Shown: piece by piece, positions 35,520 through 43,703 of the stretch
How positions within the stretch are numbered: the stretch's first letter is position 1
Layout of the letters: every line of letters starts with the position of its first letter
From: Chitinophagaceae bacterium
Lineage (GTDB): Bacteria > Bacteroidota > Bacteroidia > Chitinophagales > Chitinophagaceae
Direction: 5' to 3'
DNA: 43,703 bases
NCBI GenBank assembly: GCA_016786745.1
Contig: JAEUVS010000081.1
Coordinates: 1-43,703, forward strand
Notes under the pieces: model-generated
Told to the model about the DNA's origin: nothing
What the model saw: the letters and a program-made list of their open reading frames with translations, nothing else
Database searches by the model: none
Position numbers and translations under genes: made by a program

Positions 35520-35542
35520 CGCGTATGATCCTGAAAATAAAA

Positions 35543-35567
35543 CCGTCCCGGCTTCCGACCGGAACGG
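35543..35567 (+). other. possible mRNA hairpin between fecR-like and susC-like genes
   Basis: CCGTCCCGG (35543-35551) and CCGGAACGG (35559-35567) pair with a single mismatch around a 7-nt loop. No T run follows on the plus strand. It may attenuate or stabilise the transcript between regulator and transporter genes. The rest of this 123-bp gap probably holds the transporter promoter, but I cannot place a convincing -7 element. Confidence 0.3.
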
Positions 35568-35642
35568 CAAATAGTTCAGGTTGTCATAAATACAAGTCAG
35601 GCAAAGACTGTTTTTATTATTAATCTAAACTGCTACAAAGGT

Positions 35643-38600
35643 ATGCAATTAACTGCTACTGTCCTCCGCGGTATAGACCCTGGAGGCTATCTTCCAAAAC
35701 TCCGACCTGGCCTGGTCCGGCTGGCAACCAAAACTTCGCGTGTTATGAAATTAACCGCTATTATTCTACTCGCTTTTGCGCTACATGTGGGTGCCAAGGG
35801 CGTATCACAAACAGTCACTTTTTCAGGAAAAAAAATTAATCTCCAGAAAGTATTTTCCGTGATCGAGGCACAGACCGGTTTTGTGGTTTTCTATGAAGAC
35901 CAGTTGCTGGAGGGCAGACCACCTGTAACGATCGAATTGAAAAATTGTCCCCTGAAAGTGTTTTTGAAGGAAGCGCTTAAAGATCAGTCACTTGATTTTG
36001 ATATCAAAGGAAAGACTGTTTTCATCAGCCGCCTGGTAACGCCCGCTGTTCCACCCGATACAAAAGACGAGGAGCCACCGGTTCCACCGATAGACGTTAC
36101 CGGGCGCATCACCAACGAAAATGGTGAACCGGTCGTGGCAACAGTTGTGGTCAAATCTACCGGTAAAGCCACCACCACCAACGCGAACGGAGAATTTACA
36201 TTGAAAGGCATAGATGAAAACGCCGTGCTGGTTATTTCAGGAGTGAATATCGAGCAACGCGAAATAAAAGCAACAGCGGGTGTGATGAACATTTCTGTTA
36301 AAAACGCGGTAAGCGCACTTCTCGAAACAGTTGTTATAGGTTATGGCAGGGAAAAGAAGGTGAATGTAATCGGTTCCGTTGCCACCGTTTCAGGAACAGA
36401 GCTTTCGAAAGCTCCTGTTATTTCAATTTCAAATGCCATGGCGGGTAGGTTACCGGGCACAATAGTATCGCAAAGAACCGGTGAACCAGGCTTTGACGGG
36501 GCATCAATTTTAATCCGTGGAAAGGGAACGCTGGGAAATAATTCTCCGCTCATCGTGATCGATGGAGTACAGGGAAGGGATTTAAATTCCCTGAACGTAA
36601 ATGACGTGGAAAGTATTTCGATCCTCAAAGACGCCTCTGCAGCGATTTATGGCGCAAGGGCCGCAAACGGCGTTATACTGGTTACCACCAAGCGTGGAAA
36701 AGAAGGCCCGCCCACAGTAACCTATGAGTTTTACCAGGGATTGTTGTCGCCAACCCGCCTGCCGAAGATGGCAGATGCTGCAACATATGCGCAGATGATT
36801 CGTGAGATGCAAACGTATGCCGGCACCGATGAAGTAAATATGCTTTACACACCAGAAGACATCGAGAAATACAGGTCGGGTAAATTTCCGTGGACACATC
36901 CAAACACTAACTGGTGGGATGAAGTGCTGAAAGATTTTAGCCAGAACCGCAATCACAATCTTACCATTAACGGCGGCAGCCAGTCTGTTAACTACTATCT
37001 CTCTTTTGGCACACAATGGGCTGATGCGATATATAAAAACAGTCCGCACCGTTACAACCGTTACAATCTTAAGGGAAATGTCGATGTAAAGCTGAACAAA
37101 TACCTCACGGTAAACCTCGACATCAACGGTATCCAGGAGAAGAAGCTGACTGCCGGCGGCGACAGGTTCACCGAGGATTACACCGACGAAAGTTTAATTT
37201 TTAACGTGGTTAACCAGGGCAGGCCGAACACGTTCAATAAATTTCCGAACGGCCTGACAGGAACCGGATCCTTCGGCGCCGATTATCAGCCGGCGCTTCT
37301 CGCTACGGCCGCATCAGGGTTCAACGACAAAACTACCAACCGCCTGAACACCATCATCAGTGCGAATCTCAAAGTTCCCTTTGTGGAGGGATTATCCATG
37401 TCAACTTACTACGCGTACGATCTCACATTGAAAAAAAGAAAATGGTTTCATACTCCAATGACCGCGTACTTCCTCGATAAGGCAGCATACCTGGCTGCCG
37501 GCAATACCGGCGCGGAAGATGGATCGGCATTTCTTGTTAAAACAGTAAACAATGCTCAACCGAATCTTGAAGATTTGTCTAACGATTTTAAAGTGAAAAC
37601 TTTCAATTTCAGAATCAACTACGACAAGAGCATCAACAAGGTTCATAACTTTAACGCGTTCGTTGCGTACGAGCAGTCCGATGAGTTTTTTGAAGAGTTC
37701 GGCGCAACACGGAATTATTTTGTGAGCGCTCAGCTTCCTTATCTTTTTGCCGGAGGAGATGCAGAGAAAGATAATTTCGCCAACGTAAACCTCGACGCCC
37801 GCGTAAATTATTTCGGCAGGATCAGCTATAACTACAAGGAGACTTACCTGGTGCAGTTTTCGTTACGCAGAGACGGGTCGTTGAGATTTTCAAAAGAAAG
37901 CGGAAGGTGGGGAAATTTTCCCAGCATCCTGGCCGGCTGGAGAATATCGAATGAAAAATTCTGGCAGGAGCATCTTGGATTCATCAATGCCTTCAAGCTG
38001 AAAGCATCATGGGGCCAGTTGGGTAACGATCGTGTGGAACCCTTTCAATATTTGGCAACTTACCAGTTTACCAGTGGTGGCGTATATGGTTCCGACAGGT
38101 TGTACAAACAAAGTCTTGTACAAAACTTTACACCCAATCCATTCATTACATGGGAGGTTTCAAATGCATACAACGTAGGCTTCGAGTCGCAATTCTTTAA
38201 TAACAAAGTGTATTTCAACACCGACTTCTTCTATCAGCGACGCAAAGATATCCTGGTTGCGAGAAACGCATCGGTTCCTGATTTCACCGGCATTTCGCTT
38301 CCGGATGAAAATTATGGTATCGTAGACAACAGGGGTTTCGAACTCGAACTCGGTTACAATGGCCGGGCTGGCAGGGACATTACGTATAGCATCAGTGGTT
38401 TTTATGCTTTCGCACGAAACAAGATCATAGAATTTGATGAGCCCGCACAAAGTGTTCCGTGGCAGGTGAGAACAGGCCATCCGCAGAATGGCTTCCTGCT
38501 GTACGATGGTATAGGAATTTTCAGGGACCAGGCCGAGATCGATAAAACCCCGCACGTTGCATCCGCTATTCCCGGCGACGTAGTTATCCGCGATGTTGAC

Positions 38601-39125
38601 GGTGATGGCGAAATTACCACCGACGACAGGATACTTTTCGATAAGACCACAGATCCTGAATACACTTACGGCATCTCGTTTAGCTTCAACTATAAAAACT
38701 TTCAATTTTCGGGTCTCGTGAGTGGCGCAGGAAACGCCATGTACCAGATGCTGGGTTCACAACAGGGTACTCCCGGAAACTATTATTCTTACTATGCCGA
38801 TGGAAGATGGACGCCGGATAATATCGACGCGGATAAACCGAGGGCATACCAGGGCTATACACCTTACTGGAGAAATAGTCATAGAACAGATATGGAATTT
38901 CAACAGATGGACTACGCGCGTATGAAAAATCTTCAACTCTCATACAACCTGCCGGACAGGCTGATTAAAAAAGTATTGTTGAAAGATGCGCAGGTTTATT
39001 TGTCGGGTCAGAACCTCTTTTTGATCTACAATGGCAAAGGAATCTGGGATGGCGAATTTGGCGGAGACAGGGACAACTACCCGCTTATGAGAGTATACGC
39101 GGCAGGAGTAAGATTGACTTTCTAA
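35643..39125 (+). CDS. SusC-like TonB-dependent outer-membrane transporter with STN domain
   Basis: This 1160-residue protein has the long N-terminal extension typical of Chitinophagaceae SusC proteins before the signal peptide (MKLTAIILLAFALHVGAKGVSQ, from residue 36). The order is an STN signalling domain (about 60-120: KVFSVIEAQTGFVVFYEDQLL), a CarboxypepD_reg-like domain (about 150-225), the plug (about 230-350: VVIGYGREKKVNVIGSVATV, SPLIVIDGVQGRDLNSLNVNDVESISILKDASAAIYGARAANGVI in three adjoining segments) and a TonB-dependent barrel to the end (VRLTF). The STN domain signals to the adjacent FecR. With SusD it imports oligosaccharides across the outer membrane. Confidence 0.96.
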   Translation: MQLTATVLRGIDPGGYLPKLRPGLVRLATKTSRVMKLTAIILLAFALHVGAKGVSQTVTFSGKKINLQKVFSVIEAQTGFVVFYEDQLLEGRPPVTIELKNCPLKVFLKEALKDQSLDFDIKGKTVFISRLVTPAVPPDTKDEEPPVPPIDVTGRITNENGEPVVATVVVKSTGKATTTNANGEFTLKGIDENAVLVISGVNIEQREIKATAGVMNISVKNAVSALLETVVIGYGREKKVNVIGSVATVSGTELSKAPVISISNAMAGRLPGTIVSQRTGEPGFDGASILIRGKGTLGNNSPLIVIDGVQGRDLNSLNVNDVESISILKDASAAIYGARAANGVILVTTKRGKEGPPTVTYEFYQGLLSPTRLPKMADAATYAQMIREMQTYAGTDEVNMLYTPEDIEKYRSGKFPWTHPNTNWWDEVLKDFSQNRNHNLTINGGSQSVNYYLSFGTQWADAIYKNSPHRYNRYNLKGNVDVKLNKYLTVNLDINGIQEKKLTAGGDRFTEDYTDESLIFNVVNQGRPNTFNKFPNGLTGTGSFGADYQPALLATAASGFNDKTTNRLNTIISANLKVPFVEGLSMSTYYAYDLTLKKRKWFHTPMTAYFLDKAAYLAAGNTGAEDGSAFLVKTVNNAQPNLEDLSNDFKVKTFNFRINYDKSINKVHNFNAFVAYEQSDEFFEEFGATRNYFVSAQLPYLFAGGDAEKDNFANVNLDARVNYFGRISYNYKETYLVQFSLRRDGSLRFSKESGRWGNFPSILAGWRISNEKFWQEHLGFINAFKLKASWGQLGNDRVEPFQYLATYQFTSGGVYGSDRLYKQSLVQNFTPNPFITWEVSNAYNVGFESQFFNNKVYFNTDFFYQRRKDILVARNASVPDFTGISLPDENYGIVDNRGFELELGYNGRAGRDITYSISGFYAFARNKIIEFDEPAQSVPWQVRTGHPQNGFLLYDGIGIFRDQAEIDKTPHVASAIPGDVVIRDVDGDGEITTDDRILFDKTTDPEYTYGISFSFNYKNFQFSGLVSGAGNAMYQMLGSQQGTPGNYYSYYADGRWTPDNIDADKPRAYQGYTPYWRNSHRTDMEFQQMDYARMKNLQLSYNLPDRLIKKVLLKDAQVYLSGQNLFLIYNGKGIWDGEFGGDRDNYPLMRVYAAGVRLTF

Positions 39126-39143
39126 CCAACTATCGAAAAAATC

Positions 39144-40982
39144 ATGAAATACAATAAATCATTTTCAATTCTTTTCACTTTCCTCATCCTGCTCGCAACG
39201 CAGGCGTGTAAGAAAGGTATACTCGACCAGACCCCGCAGGATCAATATTCCGATGCTACGGTGTGGACGGATATCAACCTGGCCGAATCGTACCTGCTCA
39301 ACACTTATAAAGGCACGGGAATAGGTTTCGCCGCTTTGATGCCAACTGCTATTTCCGATGAAGTGCGATTTACCCACCAGGGCGCTGAGACCTATATGCA
39401 GGGACAATTATCTGCTTCGAGCCTGGGCCCGTTTTCCGCGCCCGCCGATCCGAATGCGCCGACAGCATTCGGTTCGTGGAAACAACACTTCGACAATATT
39501 CAAAAGATCAACAAGTTTATCGCGAACATCGATCGCGTTTCGGAAGCAGTCGCAGAATCAGAAAAAGCAGGTATCAGGGCAAGGACCGATGTAATGAAGG
39601 GCGAAGCTTTGTTTCTGCGCGCTTACAGTTATGGACAATTGTTGCGCCTGTTTGGCGGCGTACCCTTATTCAGCGAACCAACTGAACTGGGCAGCAACTA
39701 TCTTTCTGTCGGCAGAAACACATTTGAGGAAACGGTAAATTTTGTGATCGCAGATTGCGATGCTGCCACTGCATTGCTGCTCGACAATGCATCGACAGTA
39801 ATGGGCAGGGCAGGCAAAGGTGTCGCCATGGCGCTCAAGTCCAGAATATTGTTATTTGCAGCCAGCGATCTCGCCGCGGATGGAACAGCGAAAAGCAAAT
39901 ATGTGGGTTATGAGAATCCCGACAGGCAGGCGCTTTGGACAGCAGCCAAAAACGCTGCAAAGGCGGTGATCGATTTAAATACATACCAGCTTGCGGATTT
40001 TGGCGCGCCCGATAAATCTGCAGTAGCAAAAAATTTCTTCGAGTTTTTCAAAGCAACAGACCTTTCCAGCCCCGAAGTGATATGGGGAAAGATGTACAGC
40101 ACCGAAGCTAATTTCGGCCATTCGAATAACCAGTATAACGATGCCAACGGGTGGACCGGTTACAGTGGCAATTCTGCGACACAAAACCTGGTCGATGCTT
40201 TCCAGATGGAAGATGGGTCAGACTTTTTCGACCATTTTACATTGAATGGAAACAAAGAATATGTGAACACATCTGGAACATTTACTTCTCCAAATCCATA
40301 TTACAACCGGGAACCAAGATTTTATGCAACGATTTTATTCGATAGCGCAGTTTGGAAACCCCGCGATCCGAGTTTGCAAAGTGTCGATCCTTTAGGTGTG
40401 TACGACAGGCGAACAAGAATCGTGATAAATGGAGGCGTAGAAATATCAAAGCGTTTTGGTATCGATACAAGGCAGGCGGATCGTTCGCCCGATAACGGAG
40501 GGTACACCGGCTACCTGATGAAGAAAACGTTGGATGACGGTGTAATAACCGGCGTGGTGGATAACCAGAATGCGTGGATCGAAATGAGGTATGCTGAAAT
40601 TTTGCTGAACTACGCTGAAGCATGCATCGGGTTACATGAAGATGGAGAGGCTGCAACCTACATTAACATGATACGAAATCGTGCCGCGTTGCCCGATCTC
40701 ACCGGCGAGATCACCGAAGCATTGCGTCACGAACGCCAGGTCGAGCTTGCATTCGAGTCGAGCAGGTGGTACGATATCAGGAGATGGAAAATACTGACAG
40801 ACGTGCTCACAGACGCTTACGGGATCGACATTGTTGAAACCGTTACCGACGGAGTTAAATCTACAACGTGGAGACGCATCGTTGCTGAACCAAGAACTGT
40901 ATCCGAAAAAATGCTCTGGACACCAATAAGCGCCGACGAAATTAACCGCGCTCCGCAATTGGAACAAAATCCCGACTATTGA
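39144..40982 (+). CDS. SusD/RagB-family nutrient-binding lipoprotein
   Basis: This 612-residue protein has a lipoprotein leader (LATQAC, Cys at about residue 22). N-terminal SusD motifs follow (DQTPQDQYSDATVWTD, AESYLLNTY), then the helical TPR-like core (RTDVMKGEALFLRAYSYGQLLRLFGGVPLF) and the C-terminal RagB region (WIEMRYAEILLNYAEAC, LRHERQVELAFESSRWYDIRRW). SusD proteins form the lid of the SusC channel and bind glycans at the cell surface. It follows the SusC gene by 18 bp, so the two are one unit. Confidence 0.96.
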   Translation: MKYNKSFSILFTFLILLATQACKKGILDQTPQDQYSDATVWTDINLAESYLLNTYKGTGIGFAALMPTAISDEVRFTHQGAETYMQGQLSASSLGPFSAPADPNAPTAFGSWKQHFDNIQKINKFIANIDRVSEAVAESEKAGIRARTDVMKGEALFLRAYSYGQLLRLFGGVPLFSEPTELGSNYLSVGRNTFEETVNFVIADCDAATALLLDNASTVMGRAGKGVAMALKSRILLFAASDLAADGTAKSKYVGYENPDRQALWTAAKNAAKAVIDLNTYQLADFGAPDKSAVAKNFFEFFKATDLSSPEVIWGKMYSTEANFGHSNNQYNDANGWTGYSGNSATQNLVDAFQMEDGSDFFDHFTLNGNKEYVNTSGTFTSPNPYYNREPRFYATILFDSAVWKPRDPSLQSVDPLGVYDRRTRIVINGGVEISKRFGIDTRQADRSPDNGGYTGYLMKKTLDDGVITGVVDNQNAWIEMRYAEILLNYAEACIGLHEDGEAATYINMIRNRAALPDLTGEITEALRHERQVELAFESSRWYDIRRWKILTDVLTDAYGIDIVETVTDGVKSTTWRRIVAEPRTVSEKMLWTPISADEINRAPQLEQNPDY

Positions 40983-41044
40983 AAATATATTGCGTATACT
41001 CACATTTAAATAAACCTTTCTTTACTTCTTATCCGACTTAAACT

Positions 41045-43351
41045 ATGGTTGTAAGAGCTCGTATCCGTGCCTTTTTGCCCCTGTTGTTCCTGTTGTTTTC
41101 CGTGAGAGTAGATGTGTTCGCCGATGACCTGCCCGGGTCGGGGCTGCTGCCTGTTCCAAGAAAGATGTCTTTGTCCGACGACAGGAATTTATTTGATAAC
41201 AGTTGGCGCATACTGCACAGCACAGGCGTGTCCATTGACGATGCTGCTGTGAGTGGTTTAATCAATGACGTGAATGACCGGTTTGGCTTTGTTATCAAAG
41301 CTGGACCCGCCACATCACACATCATCAGGCTGCGGGTAAAAGAAGGGGCGGTAAAAATCGGGGACGCTACTGACACAAATCGTGGCGAGCTAATGAAGCA
41401 AGCTTATCGTCTCGAGATGAATGGAAATTCTGTCAACATCACAGCCAACGCATCGGCAGGTTTATATTATGGCGTGCAAACGTTCCTGCAATTGCTGTCG
41501 ACAGAAAACGGTAAGGTGATGTTTCCATCAGGAACCATAGAGGATTGGCCAGACCTCGAACTTAGAGTCATTTATTGGGACGATGCGCATCATCTTGAAA
41601 AAATAAAGGCATTAAAACGTGCGATCCGTCAGGCAGCTCATTACAAAATCAATGGGTTCGCATTAAAGCTTGAAGGACATTTTCAATATAAAATTGCCAA
41701 ACCGATCGTTGAACCTTATGCCTATACGCCTGAAGAATACCAGGACCTTACAAACTATGCTTTGAAACATCACGTACAACTGATTCCCTTTCTTGATTAT
41801 CCCGCGCACGTATCTTTTATTTTGAAACATCCTGAATTCGCGTCGCTGAGGGCATATCCGAATAACAATTACGAATTCAGCGTTGTAAATCCGAAAGCGG
41901 AGGAGCTGATTATCGGAATGTTTAACGAATTGTTTGAGGCCAACAAAGGTGTTAAATACGTTTTTCTGTCGACCGACGAGGCTTATTATGTAGGTAAAGC
42001 CGACAATGAGAAGGAAGCCGCAAAATCCGCAGGTGGCAACGGCGCGCTATTAGCAAAAATTATTGCGAAAGTGGCCAATGAACTGCATAAGAAAGGACGA
42101 TCATCTATCATTTGGGGAGAATATCCTCTCACTGAGAAAGACGTTCCGGCACTACCTTCTCACATTATCGACGGGGTATATGACAGCCAGGTGGCCTCAT
42201 TGTATAGGAAGCAGGGCATAAGACAGATGATTTACACTTCTACACAGGGAGTGGAGCCACTCTTTCCCGAATATTACAATTATCCAGCGAACAAATTCGA
42301 AGCGATCGACACCGCGAAAAGCAGGGTGTTGACCGACGACGAAATGCAACAGGGAGAATTGGGTCGCGGACGCGTAGAAGGTTTGCTAAGGACCATTTCT
42401 TCGGCTATTGCCGAAAAGAAGTCAGATTTCATGGGTACCATTGTTGCGGGGTGGGGCGATTCGGGTTTGAATCCTGAAACTTTTTGGCTTGGCTATACCA
42501 CGGGTTCGGCAGCGGGATGGAATCATAAAGAAATGACCTCGCCCGATTTGTCTGACCGTTTTTTCAGGAGCTTTTACGGAAGCGGATCTGAAAATATCAA
42601 AAAAATATACCAGCTGATGAGCAGCCAGTCTCAATTTTGGGACGACAGCTGGGAATGGGCGCCTCTGCAGTTACGCACACCAATTGTAGGAAACTCTGAA
42701 GGAATATTTGATGAACCGCGTCACCTGAAGGATCAGACATTACTTCCTTTACCGTCGCTTAACAGTGATCTTTCACCAGGCAATGACTGGAATGCATTGA
42801 ACGCACAGCGACTGAGAGCCGTTGAGAAATATTTAAAAGAAAACACGCAGTTGATAAACCTCCTGCAGGAAACATTACAAAAAACACAGCGTCAGCATTT
42901 CAACCTGCGTGTGTTTATTTCGATTGCCAATCTATGCAGGCAAAATTTGCGGATGCTCCTCCATTTGCAGCAGATAAATTCGCTGCTCGCATTACCTTCT
43001 TCCTCTACCGATCCTGCTATTTCTGTTTCGCTTTTCGATCACGCGCTCGACAAAGCAATCGAAATGCGTGAAGAGCGTAACGAAATGCTGAGGTCGCTCG
43101 AAACAGTCTGGTATGAAGAATGGTTTCCGCGTGTTTCCGAAGCGAACGGGAGGGTTTTTCTCGATAAAGTTGACGACGTTAAAGATCATGTGCCCGTACG
43201 CACAGTGGATATGACCTATCTTATCTATCGACAATTAAACTACCCAATGGACAAGTGGTGGGACGAGGTACTTAATGCAAGGAACAAGCTGGCGGCAGAA
43301 AAAAATCTGCCGCTGCGAAATTCTAAACTCGACTGGAAGAATGTTGATTGA
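41045..43351 (+). CDS. GH20-like beta-N-acetylhexosaminidase
   Basis: This 768-residue protein has a signal peptide (about 1-27, ending VFADD). A GH20b-type N-terminal domain follows (GLLPVPRKM, then YRLEMNGNSVNITANASAGLYYGVQTFLQLL), then a TIM barrel with YKINGFALKLEGHF, YTPEEYQDLTNYALKHHVQLIPFLDYPAH and a catalytic-type Asp311-Glu312 pair in FLSTDEAYY. Classical GH20 enzymes read GGDE at this place, so the motif is divergent, and the barrel lacks the usual WHLTDDQ sequence. The C-terminal 200 residues are helical. It is probably periplasmic or surface-exposed and releases terminal N-acetylhexosamine, but specificity is uncertain. It follows the SusD gene by 62 bp. Confidence 0.82.
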   Translation: MVVRARIRAFLPLLFLLFSVRVDVFADDLPGSGLLPVPRKMSLSDDRNLFDNSWRILHSTGVSIDDAAVSGLINDVNDRFGFVIKAGPATSHIIRLRVKEGAVKIGDATDTNRGELMKQAYRLEMNGNSVNITANASAGLYYGVQTFLQLLSTENGKVMFPSGTIEDWPDLELRVIYWDDAHHLEKIKALKRAIRQAAHYKINGFALKLEGHFQYKIAKPIVEPYAYTPEEYQDLTNYALKHHVQLIPFLDYPAHVSFILKHPEFASLRAYPNNNYEFSVVNPKAEELIIGMFNELFEANKGVKYVFLSTDEAYYVGKADNEKEAAKSAGGNGALLAKIIAKVANELHKKGRSSIIWGEYPLTEKDVPALPSHIIDGVYDSQVASLYRKQGIRQMIYTSTQGVEPLFPEYYNYPANKFEAIDTAKSRVLTDDEMQQGELGRGRVEGLLRTISSAIAEKKSDFMGTIVAGWGDSGLNPETFWLGYTTGSAAGWNHKEMTSPDLSDRFFRSFYGSGSENIKKIYQLMSSQSQFWDDSWEWAPLQLRTPIVGNSEGIFDEPRHLKDQTLLPLPSLNSDLSPGNDWNALNAQRLRAVEKYLKENTQLINLLQETLQKTQRQHFNLRVFISIANLCRQNLRMLLHLQQINSLLALPSSSTDPAISVSLFDHALDKAIEMREERNEMLRSLETVWYEEWFPRVSEANGRVFLDKVDDVKDHVPVRTVDMTYLIYRQLNYPMDKWWDEVLNARNKLAAEKNLPLRNSKLDWKNVD

Positions 43352-43373
43352 ACCTTTCTAAAATTATCTGATA

Positions 43374-43703
43374 ATGAAGCGACGTTCGTTAGTACGAAAC
43401 CTGGTAATTGTGGCGGGTGGGCTGGTGCTGCTGCCTTCCTGTTCCGGTGACACATCTAAGGCATCCATCCAGCTGAACAACCTGGATATCGATGCGGGTA
43501 CAGAAGAACTGCTGGCGCAAATCGTGGAAACATTGATTCCGGAAACCGATACGCCGGGAGCAAGGGCTCTGAATATTCATCTCTTCGTTTTAAAAATGCT
43601 GGATGATTGCTATGAGAAAGATGATCAGCAAAAATTCCTCGCTGGTTTAAGCGATCTTGAAATCCTTGCTAAAAAACAATTTGGTCACTCCCTTATTGCC
43701 TGC
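43374..43703 (+). CDS. gluconate 2-dehydrogenase subunit 3 family protein (3' partial)
   Basis: The ATG lies 22 bp after the GH20-like gene and the frame is open to the window end (110 codons). The N-terminus has a twin-arginine-like leader with a lipobox (MKRRSLVRN, LLPSCSGD). The next part matches the subunit 3 family: TEELLAQIVETLIPETDTPGARALNIHLFVLKMLDDCYE and KFLAGLSDLE. In known systems this small subunit chaperones or exports a GMC-type oxidoreductase that oxidises sugars in the periplasm, and that gene usually follows. It lies beyond this window. Confidence 0.88.
   Translation, partial: MKRRSLVRNLVIVAGGLVLLPSCSGDTSKASIQLNNLDIDAGTEELLAQIVETLIPETDTPGARALNIHLFVLKMLDDCYEKDDQQKFLAGLSDLEILAKKQFGHSLIAC

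Overview
The window comes from a Bacteroidota genome, most likely the Chitinophagaceae. The reasons are a SusC/SusD pair behind an ECF sigma/FecR pair, a SusC with the long N-terminal extension and STN domain usual in that family, -7 promoter elements of the Bacteroidota form TAnnTTTG, few Shine-Dalgarno sites, and many lipoproteins and Tat-type leaders. I saw no tRNA, rRNA, CRISPR array, insertion sequence or prophage gene. Both ends cut a gene: position 1 lies inside a PVC-type dehydrogenase, and the last base lies inside a gluconate 2-dehydrogenase subunit 3 gene.

Layout. (1) 2-3629: a haem-containing membrane-bound dehydrogenase and a Tat-exported Gfo/Idh/MocA oxidoreductase. (2) 3699-10818: a compact regulatory island. 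A large AAA/LuxR (MalT-like) regulator is flanked by a 118-residue orphan, a TIGR03118 lipoprotein, a SAM methyltransferase and a secreted protein with two DUF4242 domains. (3) 10882-16991: a three-gene minus-strand operon of planctomycete type (DUF1549/DUF1553 cytochrome, DUF1501, DUF2231-cytochrome-LRR). (4) 17199-24218: a FtsX/MacB-type permease, a class C beta-lactamase-like serine hydrolase, a murein amidase and an esterase/SMP-30 fusion. (5) 24230-33610: a large lipoprotein, a GH109-like enzyme, an internally duplicated amidohydrolase, a CBM9-like protein, a two-domain alpha/beta hydrolase and an exported NagA-like deacetylase. (6) 33692-43703: a polysaccharide utilisation locus with sigma factor, FecR, SusC, SusD, a GH20-like hexosaminidase and the start of a gluconate 2-dehydrogenase subunit 3 gene.

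The most interesting signal is in region 2. Three promoters carry two direct copies of a 9-bp box (consensus WAAATNGGG) exactly 22 bp apart. The last base of the second box is exactly 41 bp before the last G of a -7-like element. A fourth promoter has one box at the same 41-bp distance from a perfect TAnnTTTG. The four sites precede the four small genes around the LuxR regulator, one on each strand on each side. This defines a probable regulon and its operator, and it fixes three translation starts.

Regions 5 and 6 together suggest uptake and breakdown of a glycan containing N-acetylhexosamine: GH109 and GH20 enzymes, a NagA-like deacetylase, an esterase and a Sus-type importer. The several Tat-exported or lipoprotein oxidoreductases point to oxidative sugar processing in the envelope. 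That assembly into one pathway is inference.
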